Shown here piece after piece: positions 22,701-34,824 of a stretch of 64,000 nt of DNA. The stretch covers positions 13,034,258 through 13,098,257 of the forward strand of contig JAQFVV010000013.1 of NCBI GenBank assembly GCA_028023455.1. The letters are read 5' to 3'. The notes under the pieces are model-generated. The model was not told the origin of the DNA. It was given only the letters and a program-made list of their open reading frames with translations, and searched no databases. Both the position numbers and the translations under genes were made by a program. Every line of letters begins with the position of its first letter. Positions within the stretch are counted from its first letter, which is position 1. Origin of the DNA: Epiperipatus broadwayi (taxonomy: Eukaryota; Onychophora; Udeonychophora; Euonychophora; Peripatidae).

Positions 22701-23179
22701 GTATATATATATGGCTGCAGAAAGGAGTTTGCTATTAACTGAAAAAAGACTCTTTGATTCCTCCAGGATGTCTTAAAGGAACCGAGCAAGGCAAATTACC
22801 AATGGCCACTCCATATGTTCTTATCATTGCAGCTGTTATTACTATGTGATTATTTATATAGTATATAAACATGGAGGGGCTGCTCATCAACACATATTAG
22901 CCAGTGTGGTGAGTTTATTGGTTTTTTACCTCTGACCTCTGAGTTTAAGATCAAGAAATACCATGGTCTTTCTTCTCAATTGCCTGCTGAGACAGAATGA
23001 ATGTATGTGTAAATGATAAATATTTTTTTCAATAGATATATACAATCATGACAGACAAAAATAAATCATGGCCCTTATTCCCAGTAGGCTGAAGGCAGAG
23101 GGTGCTAAAAATCCCCTGATTGCAGACACTGGCTGCCATTTGATGATGACTTTTTATTTATGTACTTGAAACTGCAGAT

Positions 23180-25304
23180 TACTTTCAAGTGAAGGAAGAT
23201 TGCAAAAATTAGAGGAAGAACTGTCTTATATTAAATGGGACATTATTGGACTTTGTGAAGTTAGAAGAAAAAGTGAAGAGACAATTGATTTAATAAATGG
23301 ACATGTATTCTACTATAAAGGCACAAATATTGGAAATACAAGTAGAGTAGGATTCATTATAAATAAAAAGTGAAAGAATAATATTGTGGAGATTGATGGT
23401 GTATCAGACAGAGTGGCAAGATTAGTTATACAACTTAATAACAGATACAAAATGTTGATAATTCAGATTTATGTCTAAACAAGTTCTCATAGTGATGAAA
23501 TAGTAGAAGATTTTTATATGGATGTACAAAAGGCTTTTTATCATAGTAAACAACATTTTTAAATTGTTATGGGATACTTTAATGCTAGAATTGGTAAACA
23601 AATGAAAGTGCTGTAGGTAATTTTGGTTATGGTAATAGAAATGAGAGAGAACATAGACTTGTGGAGTTTGCAGAAAAATAAAAACTTTATATTATGAATT
23701 TTTTTTTTTAGAAAAATATTAAAAGGAAATGGATATGGACAAATGAAGGTACAGCAGAAATGGATTATATTTTGACTAACAGAAAATACATATTTCAAGA
23801 TTATAATGTTCTTAATAAATTTAATATAGGAAGAGAATTGCCCAAAATTTTAAATGAAGATGTGAGACATGCAATTAAATTTATGAAAAAAGGAAAGGCT
23901 CCAGATAATGATGGAATTATAATTGATATATTAAAAGAAGCAGATGAAGAAATACAATTTTTTTTAGCAAAGTTATATACCAAATGTCTAAATGATAAAG
24001 ATGTATCAGATGATTGGAAGAATGAAGTATTAATATTAATATTTTAAAAAGGTGATAAAGAAGATATTAGAAATTACAGAACTATCAACCTTTTATCAGT
24101 TTTATACAAAATTTTTACCAAATTACAACTCGTCTACAGAGAATATTGGATTTCCACCAACCAAGAAAACAAACTGCTATTAAAAGTGGTTTTAGTACAG
24201 TATATCATATCCAGGTATTGGGAGAAATTATAGGAAGAACAAATGAATATGAGTTGCCATTATGCTTGGGATTTGTAGATTATGAAAAGGCATTTGATTC
24301 TATAAACAATTCTTCAGTGATTAAAGCATTGGATCATCAAGATATAGATCAAGGATATTGTCATATTTTAAAGAATATTTATAAAAATGCAATAGCAACA
24401 ATTAGATTCCATAATGATACTAGGAAAGTCAACAATGAAAAGGGTGTAAGATAGGGTGACTATATCTTTAAAACTTTTTACAGCAGTACTGCAAGAAGTA
24501 TTTTGTGGATTAAAATGGAAGCTAAAGGAGTGAAAGTAAATGGAGATTATTTAAGTCATTTAGATTTTGCAGATGATGTAGTCGTTTTTGCAAATAATGC
24601 TTTAGACCTGAAGGTAATGTTGCAGGAGTTATCAGATAAAAGTAGGACTAAAGATAAATGTTAAAAAGACTAAACTAATGTTTAATAAATTTTTTTGAAA
24701 TATGAAAAAAAAGATTGTATTATGATGACTTGAAAGAAGTTAACAACTACAAATACCTTGATCAGATTATTAATACAGATAGAAACATAATAGAAAAAAT
24801 TAATCATAGAATTAAACTTGGTTGGAGTGCTTTTGGTAGAATTAACTTGATTCTAAAAGAAAATATGCTTATCTGTTTGAAAAAGAAAGATTTTTAATAA
24901 ACGTGTTTTACCAGTTCTTACTTATGGATTGAGACTTGGAAACTTAATAGAAGAGCAATACAGAGACTTCAGACCACTCAAATAAGTATGGAGAGATGCA
25001 TGTTGGGAATAACAAGAAGAGACCAAAAATGCAATATATAAATAAGAGAACAAACAGGTGTTACTGACCTCATTGAAAAAATTAAAAGACTGAAATGGAG
25101 TTGGGCTGGACGTATTGCTAGAAGAGATGATAATAGATGGACAATTGAAATCTTAAACTGGATACCAAGAGATTGTAAAAAACCCAGAAAGAGACTCTTA
25201 GGGGTGATGTGGAGAAAAGAAGCTAAAGATTGGAGAATATGGTTTGAACTTGGAGAAAATTTCATCCTGCAGTGGATTGATAATGGTTGATGATGATAAT
25301 GATA
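23180..25304 (+). pseudogene. RTE-type LINE relic (endonuclease plus reverse transcriptase)
   Basis: Decayed single-ORF LINE. The N-terminal half shows the apurinic endonuclease: KWDIIGLCEVRR near 23240, MGYFNARIG near 23570, EMDYILTNR near 23758. The reverse transcriptase follows: MKKGKAPDNDG near 23880, KKGDKEDIRNYRTINLLS near 24046, motif A FVDYEKAFDSI near 24270, motif B KGVR-stop-GD near 24440, motif C FADDVVVFA near 24567. The C-terminus keeps SWAGRIARRDDNRW and a final GENFILQWIDNG. It ends in TGATGATGATAATGATA, the simple-repeat tail typical of RTE. Several frameshifts and stops are present, and the linker between endonuclease and reverse transcriptase appears deleted after NKFNIG. 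Sequence resembles the RTE/BovB group. Inactive. Confidence 0.85.
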
Positions 25305-26218
25305 TATATATGACTTCATATTATTATTTTTGAGATATTCTGTGCAGAAAAATAGCTAAATAGCTGATGTTTCAATACAATAACATACTTTCCTCACAGC
25401 ATTCTCTTTCTCAAATCATAGGAATGTGTGTGATATTTAAAATCATTATTTTTATCTTTTTCTTTCTCCTCATATTTAAAATCCATTGGTTGAGCAGTTT
25501 TAAGAATTATTTTGTCTTCCAATAGCTCAGGGGTCCCCAACCCTATGCCTGTGAGTAATCATGGCAACCAAAGACCATTTTACTTGTGCCCGCCACTATC
25601 TGAACACTATAAAAAATTATTTATCTGATACAAATAAATTTAATTTTTAAGATTTCTTATAAATTATTGTATTACATTGTAATCAAATTGTAGGTCATAC
25701 TATACTGTTACAGCATAAAAGAGTCTATCATTAACAATATTCAACTATAAATTTACATTGAAAAAAAAAGGTGCCCGCCACCTGGCCAATATTATGGAAT
25801 GTTCTCTTAAGTGCATAAAGGTTGGGGACCACTGCAATAGTTTCTTCCAAATTTTGTTGATTTTCTTTAATTCATACCTTTTATTTATGTTCTTGGTTCT
25901 TTTAAAAATCTCTATAGTTTTTCTTAGCAATCTCTGATCAATATGCTAAAATATTTGCTTTATCAAAATTGATGTCATGATTAGTCAATTTTATTTGAGA
26001 ATAAATAGCTGATGAATTGGATTTTTTTCTGACTGTCAGAATGTGTTCTTCCTTTCTAATATTTATTCTACGATCAGTCTGACCAATATATGAATGTGAA
26101 CAGACCTACGTAGAATTTCATATATACCATGATATTCCAAAGAAATTTTATCTTTAGGAAATGGAAATATTTCATTAACTTTTTTAAAGGTAGTGTAAAC
26201 TGTTTGAATATTATTTTT
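25305..26218 (-). pseudogene. Penelope-like element A, 3' part (GIY-YIG endonuclease)
   Basis: On the minus strand, pieces of a GIY-YIG endonuclease C-terminus are readable: an IGQT-like region near 26080 and KTIEIFKRTKNINKRYELKK near 25895, parallel to the plus-strand copy at 31495-31892. Stops and frameshifts are common. The element is interrupted by the hAT derivative at 25528-25834 and, at 26218/30115, by a second Penelope element. Its upstream part continues at 30115-30770. The 3' tail at 25310-25400 matches the plus-strand copy tail near 31889-31990. It abuts the RTE 3' end. Confidence 0.75.
25528..25834. mobile_element. non-autonomous hAT element (MITE)
   Basis: 307 bp with ends CAGGGGTCCCCAACC and GGTTGGGGACCACTG. 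It is flanked by CAATAGCT (25520-25527) and CAATAGTT (25835-25842), an 8-bp duplication with one mismatch. The interior has no coding frame. It is inserted in the coding region of Penelope element A, so it arrived later. The ends differ from the 16092 hAT, so it is a separate hAT family. Confidence 0.85.
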
Positions 26219-29200
26219 CATATATATTACTTATAATACTTCACTCATATACACTTTAATGCAAGTAATTTTCTTAACCTTCTTTATTTTCTTACAGTTT
26301 CGACTGTCCAGCAGTCTTCGTCAGAGGTACAAGATTTGAACAATACAAATACATAATTATCATTTCAGATATATATGTATAAATCATATATAAATCAAAC
26401 ATATATATATCTCCATCATTGTACATATATATACAAAAACATACATACATATCAAAAAATAGACATATATCTTCATATATATACACATATAAATCCATAT
26501 GACCCCCAGACATATATATAATCCATATACATCTATATATACATATGCATATCCAATACCTAGACATACCTCTTTTAAACATACATTTATATACAGATAT
26601 ACATACACCCATAGACACATATGCAATCCTCATATATCTTTACTAATACACATCTATATGTATATTTTACCTACACATATATATATAAAATACAAAACAT
26701 ATCCAATTTACCGTTTTATAATTTTTTTATCTTTTTAAATAATTCCATTTTTACTTTTTATTTTTAAAACAACCCTTTAAATATTCTTTTTCTTAATATT
26801 ATCTTATATTTAATACTATTTTATTATTATTATTTTTATAATTATCTAATATATAACGTCTTTTACATTACTATCTTTAATTTTACTTTTTATAACTTTT
26901 ATCTCTATATCACTAAATAATATTTTTTAACATCATTACCTTAATCCTCCTCACAGTTTTAACCTTAATTAAAATGACTGTTATTTTAAAATCTTGTTTA
27001 TTCATTTAATACAGCTCCCTCTTTTATCATTATTATAAAACTTATAATTCTATGTAAACTTTCCAACTTCCCAATTATAATCATTAACCATAATCCAATA
27101 TTATAAAATAACTACTTAACCATTATTTCACATATAAATGCACATATCATCCATATTTCCTACATATATATATACTTCTTCACTTTACCTCTATACATAT
27201 AACTAAAAATAATATATGAAATAATATATAAAACCCAATATATAAAACTATATCAAAATAAAATTAACAATTTACTAATTATTAACAATCCCTACCTACA
27301 TCTATACTTCCACACATATACATATCCAATATATAACTATATTTTTTAAAACACACTCATATATAAATCTATACTCATAATACATATACATACATATACC
27401 AATCCTCCTATATCTCTATACATACCCACCCTCATAAATACTCCTCTTACTTATACATATATAACTATACAAAACACATCTAATGCACCATTTTATATTA
27501 CCTTTAAAACCTATTTTATTTTTACAGTTATGTTTTCATTTTATTATCTATCTTGTTTAATTATTATCTAATACATAATACCTTTTCACTCCCCTATCTA
27601 TAACACTAACCTATCCAACAGACCATGTTTATTACCTTTAAAACTATTTTATTATTACTTTTATTTTTTGAAATTTTTATAACAAATTTACAAAATCTTA
27701 GAAACATTTACCTTTTTATTATTTATTATTACTATCAACTCCCTCTGTTATCAATTTTATAAAACTTATAACTATTTTTTAACCTATATTTATTAACAAT
27801 TTTTACAAGTCTTTTATGTATATCCACATATTATAACTTTTAACTTCCTTTTATTACTATTATTATTACCTTTATTATTAATCTATTACAACAATAACCA
27901 TGCCAACACCAATATCTTTTCCAAACCATATCTTAATTTTATACTCAATATTCACTACCCACATGCCCTGTTTCCATAGTATGCAAATAAATTGGTGAAT
28001 TTTTATCATACCTATGTTGATTTAATCTCATAAAAATAGAATTCTTTGTCTCACCTACATATTTTGTCCTTATCATATTTTGCTTACAATATCTACAATC
28101 TATTTGATATATGCCATTTATACATTTTCACATATTTTTAATATATTTATTATCTAATATATTTATTACATTTTTTCTTTTTTTCTTTACTACCTTATAC
28201 TTAATTACATTATTATATCTTTTATTAATTTTTCTAATAATTTTATTAACATTCTTAACTATATTATTACTATATGTTTTAACCCCTATATACTCCTTCT
28301 TTATATTTTTATTTCTATATTTAACACTCTCTTGTTCTTTATTACCTTTCTTATATTTTTCTTCTATTAATTTTATATTCTTCACTATTACATTCTCTGG
28401 ATACTCATTTTCTTTAAATTCCTTTACTATTAATTCTACTTCTTTTTTATATTCCTTTTCACTTGAACAATAATTAATAGCCTTACATATTCTTGTACTT
28501 ATACTACTTATTTTATATTTATTATCTGTATTAGAATTCCAATTCATTATATTACTATTCCCATTCACTTTTTTATATACTGATGTTTCTATTCTACATA
28601 AAAATTTCAAAAAATAAAAGTAATAATAAAATAGTTTTAAAGGTAATAAACATGGTCTGTTGGATAGGTTAGTGTTATAGATAGGGAAGTGAAAAGGTAT
28701 TATGTATTAGATAATAATTAAACAAGATAGATAATAAAATGAAAACATAACTGTAAAAATAAAATAGGTTTTAAAGGTAATATAAAATGGTGCATTAGAT
28801 GTGTTTTGTATAGTTATATATGTATAAGTAAGAGGAGTATTTATGAGGGTGGGTATGTATAGAGATATAGGAGGATTGGTATATGTATGTATATGTATTA
28901 TGAGTATAGGTTTATATATGAGTGTGTTTTAAGAAATATAGTTATATATTGGATATGTATATGTGTGGAGGTATAGATGTAGGTAGGGATTGTTAATAAT
29001 TAGTAAATTGTTAATTTTATTTTGATATAGTTTTATATATTGGGTTTTATATATTATTTCATATATTATTTTTAGTTATATGTATAGAGGTAAAGTGAAG
29101 AAGTATATATATATATGTAGGAAATATGGATGATATGTGCATTTATATGTGAAATAATGGTTAAGTAGTTATTTTATAATATTGGATTATGGTTAATGAT

Positions 29201-30114
29201 TATAATTGGGAAGTTGGAAAGTTTACATAGAATTATAAGTTTTATAATAATGATAAAAGAGGGAGCTGTTTTAAATGAATAAACAAGATTTTAAAATAAC
29301 CGTCATTTTAATTAAGGTTAAAACTGTGAGGAGGATTAAGGTAATGATGTTAAAAAATATTATTTAGTGATATAGAGATAAAAGTTATAAAAAGTAAAAT
29401 TAAAGATAGTAATGTAAAAGATGTTATATATTAGATAATTATAATAATAATAATAAAATAGTATTAAATATTATAAGATAATATTAAGAAAAAGAATATT
29501 TAAAGGGTTGTTTTAAAAATAAAAAGTAAAAATGGAATTATTTAAAAAGATAAAAAAATTATAAAACGGTAAATTGGATATGTTTTGTATTTTATATATA
29601 TATGTGTAGGTAAAATATACATATAGATGTGTATTAGTAAAGATATATGAGGATTGCATATGTGTCTATGGGTGTATGTATATCTGTATATAGATGTATG
29701 TTTAAAAGAGGTATGTCTAGGTATTGGATATGTATATATAGATGTATATGGATTATATATATGTCTGGGGGTCATATGGATTTATATGTGTATATATATA
29801 TATATGAAGAAGATATATGTCTATTTTTTGATATGTATGTGTATGTTTTTGTATATATATATGTAGAATGATGGAGATATATATATATGTTTGATTTATA
29901 TATGATTTATACATATATATCTGAAATGATAATTATGTATTTGTATTGTTCAAATTTTGTAGCTCTGATGAAGACTGCTGGACAGTCGAAACTGTAAGAA
30001 AATAAAGAAGCTTAAGAAAATTACTTGCATTAAAGTGTATATGAGTGAAGTATTATAAGTAATATATATGATTATATGAAGATATGCAAAGAAAGTGAAG
30101 GAGAAGAATAACAT
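26219..30114. mobile_element. Penelope-like element B with long inverted arms
   Basis: 3.9-kb insertion inside Penelope element A, flanked by an exact 12-bp duplication AATATTATTTTT at 26207-26218 and 30115-30126. Two arms, 26219-27680 and 28598-30114, are inverted copies of each other with high similarity, separated by a 0.9-kb spacer. Both arms end outward in the same 3' tail (GACTGCTGGACAGTCGAAAC, then GTAAGAAAATAAAGAAG). The spacer holds a decayed reverse transcriptase/GIY-YIG region. Inverted terminal repeats and odd arrangements are known for Penelope elements. The layout is two 5'-truncated copies joined head to head. The arms are mostly TATA/CATA-rich and non-coding. Confidence 0.85.
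27945..28610 (-). pseudogene. Penelope-like element B: RT C-terminus and GIY-YIG endonuclease
   Basis: A lysine-rich minus-strand frame runs from 28610 to an in-frame TGA at 28128-28130 and then continues in the same frame to 27945. The first part (AINYCSSEKEYKKEVELIVK...NEYPENVI) resembles the region after the reverse transcriptase palm in Penelope elements. After the stop, IDCRYCKQ, KYVGETKNSIFMRLNQHRYD and IYLHTMETGH match the CCHH plus GIY-YIG endonuclease pattern. Only one stop separates the two parts, so decay is mild. The catalytic RT motifs lie upstream and are missing. Confidence 0.7.
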
Positions 30115-30770
30115 AATATTATTTTTCCTTAGAATGTTACCAATTTTATCAGTTACTCCTTTTATATATGGCAAAATTGTCTTAATTTCTGATGTATCAA
30201 AATCTTTTTTCTTTTTATATGAATAAGCCCTATTAATAATGCTGTAATTAAAACCATTATCAAGAAGCACTTTATTAGTACCAGAAATGTCTCAGAGAAA
30301 ATGGCTACCATCAGTAAGTCTCTTCGTTCTATCTAACAATGTCTTTGCCACTGAAAATAGTTGTGCAATATGGTGATGGGAAGAAAAATGCAGATACTTC
30401 CCAGTGTGTGTTGTTTTTATATATTTACCATGGGATAAAGAAACAACTTCCTTTCTTTCAATTTAAACATCTAAAAAAGGTAATTGGTTATTATTTTCTA
30501 TTTCCATACTAAATTTGATGTTATTGTGAAAAGAGCTTAATAAATTAAAAAAATAATCAAAAACATGCTTACCATGAGGCCAAATAATAAAGGTATCATC
30601 AACATACCTCAGCCATATAGATGTTTTCTTAACTGCTGAAGTCAACATTTTTTTTTCCAAATCCTCCATAAAAATAGAAGCTAATGCTAGAGAAATTGGT
30701 GAATCCATAGCTAGACTTGATGTTTGTTTATACATCTGCCCATAAAAAACAAAAAGTGTATTTAATAAAC
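30115..30770 (-). pseudogene. Penelope-like element A, reverse transcriptase part
   Basis: Minus-strand frame with MYKQTSSLAMDSPISLALAS and WLRYVDDTFIIW, the Penelope-type reverse transcriptase motifs B and C (YVDD active site). These are followed by NQLPFLDV and, past a gap, GFNYSIINRAYSYKKKKDFD and LPYIKGVTDKIGNIL. The reading is broken between about 30300 and 30460. The 5' edge at about 30770 lies head to head with the plus-strand copy. The 3' part is displaced to 25305-26206 by element B. Confidence 0.8.
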
Positions 30771-30774
30771 AGTG

Positions 30775-31892
30775 TAAATGAAGCTATTCAAGTTTTAAAA
30801 AATATTCAATTACCTAATTTTGCAGTGGTTTTGATTGAACACTGCTTATTGAATTCATTTTTTGTTTTTGATAGGCAGATGTATAAACAAACATCAGGTC
30901 TAACTATGTGTTCACCAATTTCTCCAGCATTAGCTTCTATTTTTATGGAGGATTTGGAAAAGAAAATTTTGACTTCAGCAGTTAAAAAACTATTTATATG
31001 GCTGAGATATGTTGATGATATCTTTGCTATTTGGCCTCATAGTAAGCATGCTCTTGATGACTTTTGTAATTTTTTAAACTCTTTTCACAACAATATAAAT
31101 TTATTATGGAAATAGAAAATAATTAATTACCTTTTTTAGATGCCTTAATAAAAAAAAAGGAAGATGGTTCTTTATCCCATGGTATATATAAAAAACCAAT
31201 ACACACTGGGAGGTATCTACATTTTTCTTCCCATCACCATCCTGCACAAGTATTTTCAGTGGCAAAGACAATGTTACATAGAACGAAGAGACTTTCTGAT
31301 AATAGCCATTTTCTAAGACATTTCTACTACTAATAAAATGCTTATTGATAATGGTTTTAATTACAGCATTATTAATAGAGTTTATTCATATAAAAAGAAA
31401 AAAGATTTTGATACATCAGACATTAAGACAATTTTGCCATATATAAAAGGAGTAACTGACAAAATTGGTAATATTCTAAAGAAAAATAATATCCACACAG
31501 TTTATACTACCTTTAAAAAAATTAATGAAATATTTCCAGTTCCTAAAGATAAAATTCCCTTGGAGTGTCATGGTGTATGTGAAATTTCATGTAGGGTCTG
31601 TTCACATTCATATATTGGACAGACTAATCATAGAATAAATATTAGAAAGGAAGAACACATTCTGGCAGTCAGAGAAAAATCCAATTCATCAGCTATTTAT
31701 TCTCATATAAAATTGACTAATCATGATATCAATTTTGATAAAACAAATATTCTAGCAAAAATTGAACAATATGACCAGAGATGGCTAAGAGAAGCTATAG
31801 AGATTTTTAAAAAATCCAAGTGCATAAATGAAAGGTGTGAGTTAAAGAAAATCAACAACATTTGGAAGAAGCTATTGAAAGACAAACTCTGA
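30775..31892 (+). pseudogene. Penelope-like element, plus-strand copy (RT plus GIY-YIG)
   Basis: Reads outward from a head-to-head junction with element A. The reverse transcriptase part (30775-31115) has MYKQTSGLTMCSPISPALAS and RYVDDIFAIW. A frameshift near 31100 leads to LPFLDALIKKKEDGSLSHG and HTGRYLHFSSHHHPAQ. The frame then continues from 31338 to the stop after 31889 with LPYIKGVTDKIGNIL, a Cys pair cluster (ECHGVCEISCRVC), the endonuclease core SYIGQTNHRINIRKEEH, and LREAIEIFKKSK. The 184-codon C-terminal frame is intact. The 5' half of the element is missing. Same subfamily as element A. Confidence 0.85.
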
Positions 31893-31919
31893 GGAAGGTA
31901 CATGTTATTGTACTGAAAC
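31889..31919 (+). other. Penelope 3' tail hairpin motif
   Basis: Right at the stop codon: CTGAGGAAG, then GTACA/TGTAC as a short stem, then TGAAAC. The same arrangement (CTGANGAAG, hairpin, GAAAC) is found near 29966 and, inverted, near 26310 in element B, and near 40560 and 40808 in a third Penelope relic. It resembles half of a hammerhead core but has an extra A after CUGANGA and no matching stem III or stem I partner, so I do not call a ribozyme. Confidence 0.5.
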
Positions 31920-32289
31920 ATCTGTTATTTAGCTATTTTACTACATGGAATATCCTGAAAATAATAAAAATATGAAGTCATCATTTATCCATGAAAATAT
32001 TAGAATTAACATATATATATATATGCTTAAGTAAGCACACACGTTATTTTTAAAAATATAATCACAATGTAACTTTGGCATTGCTATGACAACATATCCC
32101 CTCCCATAAAAGAAGACAATGGGTCTGTGAAACATTTCATTTTTCATTAACAATACTTAATTAATTTAAGTGGAATTATTTTCTTGGCATTTTTGATTTT
32201 TAAATAATAATTTTATTTAGGCTAAACAAGGTTACATTGTCTCAAAACATACATAGATCACCATGCATTATAATTGCATATTAGATAAA

Positions 32290-33640
32290 TCTTGTATAGT
32301 TCATATGGTTTGAAGCTGATTAATGTAGCCTTGTGATATGAAGTTCATAGGTGTATGGAATAACTTCCATGTATCCTCATAAATAAATTTTGATGATAGT
32401 AATTTATCTCTTTGTTTTATCTTTTGCATTGATTGTATAAAGCACAATCTTTTATCAGGGGAAGGCTGTGAATACATTTTCTTGCATCTCACATACCAGA
32501 TTGAATATGTAATGAAAATTGACATTCTAATGAGTGGAAATTGTTTTTTTTTAATGCAGTCTTGTAATGATATAATGAGATAGTAGTCTACCTTTATGTT
32601 TTGGTAAACAATAGATCTTATTGTTCCAAGTCCATTGCATGAATTGATGATATGATGTCTCATCTTCTTTTCTGCAGTTTGGGCATACTGGGTCGACTTT
32701 GATATGCCATTTAAAGTACAGGAATCACAATGTAGGTATGGCATCCAGGTTTATTTTAATGATAAAGTCCAAATATTTGGGTTCTAGAGCCCAATATTTG
32801 AACAATGTTGTTATTTTATAATTGGTTATGCCTAATTTTGTATTTTGTAAATTTTGATCCAGATTCATTAATTTCTGAGCACTCCAAATATTTATTTTGT
32901 TGGCAATGACATCTGGTGTAATGTTGACATACTGATGGATGTTTTGTGCTATTTTATATAGCCAGCTACTTTTCTTTGGGGGTGGTGTGTCAGTCAGCTG
33001 TATTAATTTAATTATGTGATTATATGCATATTTAATTCCTAGGTTGTAAAGGAGGGTATGAGTTTTTGTAAAAGTAATGCTGGAATAGCATGCAGAGACA
33101 TGCCATTAAGTCTGTGATGCTGTTGCATTCTGCTTATGGCTACTGTTTTATTTCTCCAGAATAACCTGGTGCAGAACCTATTTATTTTTTTCATAAATGA
33201 ATTTAGGTTAGACATTATAGGTAGGTAGTACGAAATTCTGGACATAATCTTCATATTCAGCAGGACTACCTTTCTCTGTAGGGATAGATAGACTTCTGCC
33301 AGCATTTTAGTTATTTTCTCTGTAGAATGTATGATGGTGTCCTGGAGTTCCTTTGACATTGCTGTCTGTGACTTATATATGGGGAAGCCCAGAAATTTCT
33401 GGGGCATTTTTGTCAAATAAAGTTTTAAAATTAGACATTCTTGCTTTCTTCATGAGCTGGTAATTTCACATATTACTAATTATATATTTTTACATGTCAC
33501 TTTATAGATTAAAATCATTCCAGGAATAGTAATTTTTAGGTTTGACATCTTTTTATTTTTACAAAACCATTGTACTTTCCTTTATTCATGATCATTATTC
33601 TTTTCAAATAGATCCAGGGTTGACAGGGAATAAGTCATCC
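32290..33640 (-). pseudogene. L1/Tx1-like LINE, ORF2 C-terminal part
   Basis: Minus-strand frames give KITIPGM near 33545, KFLGFPIYKSQTAMSKELQD near 33385, LSLQRKVVLLNMKIMSRISY near 33280, CTRLFWRNKTVAISRMQQ near 33160 and LNGMSLHAIPALL. This is the thumb and connection region of L1/Tx1-type reverse transcriptases. Near 32690 a CPNCRKEDETSYHQF segment matches the C-terminal Cys/His motif. Frames shift several times. The catalytic YADD box and the endonuclease are absent. Assignment to L1/Tx1 rather than another LINE clade is tentative. Confidence 0.6.
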
Positions 33641-34550
33641 TTTATTTTTATAAACTTGGGTTTTATCTCTCTCCATGTATTTGTTTATTAGTAGAGATAT
33701 CCTTCATAGTGACTTGACCAATACATTATTTTCTACAAACTGGATTGGAAGTTTCACTTTCATCTTGCTCTTCTTTTGAGTTTTAGTTTCCTTTGGTTCA
33801 CCAACTGCTGAATTTAACAATCTGACTGTTTTAGAGCATTTTACTCATTTTGATTGCCTCTTATTGCTTACAACTTTTTCTTTTGTAGGTTTTATAATAT
33901 TGAACAATTTTATTTTAACTTTCTTCAAATGTTCTTCCTTATCAATACTCAGGAAAGCAATTTCAGTTTCTTGTTTATAGATAAAAATCTCAAAACATTT
34001 TCCAGTGAACTTTGACATTTTTTTTATATAGAGAGAACTTTGTCTTCATTAGCATCTTACAAAAGTGATCCATATTTAAACTTTATACTTCAGTGGTGTT
34101 TTTCATTACTACACTTGTTTTATAAGTAAAGTTTCTGTTAGATATTTTTATTTTTTGATACTTTCACCACCTATTACATTGATTATGACTTTTTTAGATT
34201 CATCTTTTAGGGGTAAATCATTTTGCATAACTTCAGGAGGATTGATATCATCTGTATTTTTAGTTTTTTCATGTTTGTCATCCATTCTTTCCATGACGGT
34301 AAGCAGCATCTGCATTTCCATAGTTTTTTCTCACTTCTCTATTTTGATTTATTTTTTCTCCATCTTTATTTATTACTGCTAGCAATACTTCCAATGTAAA
34401 TATGACTGCAAATGGCTTTTGCTCTTGCAACATTGGCACAATCAACTTTTCATCTTCAATCTTTAACTCCGCCTCCATTGGTTGTACTTCTTTGTATTAG
34501 GTGAATCCATAATCATTTGTTGTTCACTATTTTTTTCTTCAGACATGTTA
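33640..34550 (-). pseudogene. coding-like relic upstream of the LINE, unrecognised
   Basis: Minus strand from an ATG near 34545 gives MSEEKNSEQQMIMDSPNTK and then frame-shifted acidic, lysine-rich pieces (MERMDDKHEKTKNTDD, ESKKVIINVIGG, EIAFLSIDKEEHLKKVKIKL). Composition and position suggest an ORF1-like protein of the same LINE, with the middle of ORF2 deleted. I see no RNA-binding motif or zinc knuckle to prove it. Confidence 0.35.
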
Positions 34551-34824
34551 ACATTAATATGTTTATATAGATATTTAACATTTTCAATTCATTATTCTTT
34601 TTCTATTGTTTTGTGAATTAATAGCACACCGTTCTCTACCCCAGTATAACATTATATAGATCTTCCCTCATTCAATTTTAATATTGCCTTGTAAATTTAT
34701 TTTTATCAAAATAATTCATTTTATGTTGTACATATATACCACACACATTCATCTTTCAGTTTTCTTTATCAGAATATGATCTTTGGGCTCCACATTTTGC
34801 CAATTTATATAATAAGAACTAGAT

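Noticed and set aside
28111-28473. 120-codon plus-strand hydrophobic frame
   Set aside because: Exact antisense of the Penelope endonuclease-type frame, which carries the recognisable motifs on the minus strand.
26292-29871. Several 70-113-codon frames with Tyr/Ile/Cys-rich repeats
   Set aside because: They are translations of CATA/TATA-rich inverted arms of Penelope element B, with mirrored frames in both arms.
29960-30010. Canonical hammerhead in the Penelope B tail (CTGATGAAG...GTCGAAAC)
   Set aside because: An additional A separates CUGAUGA from stem II, and no partner strands for stem III or stem I are found nearby. Kept only as a conserved tail motif.
32301-32744. 147-codon minus-strand frame as an independent gene
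   Set aside because: It lies in the 3' part of the LINE. The competing frame carries the CPNC...H motif, so this frame is a shifted reading of LINE sequence.
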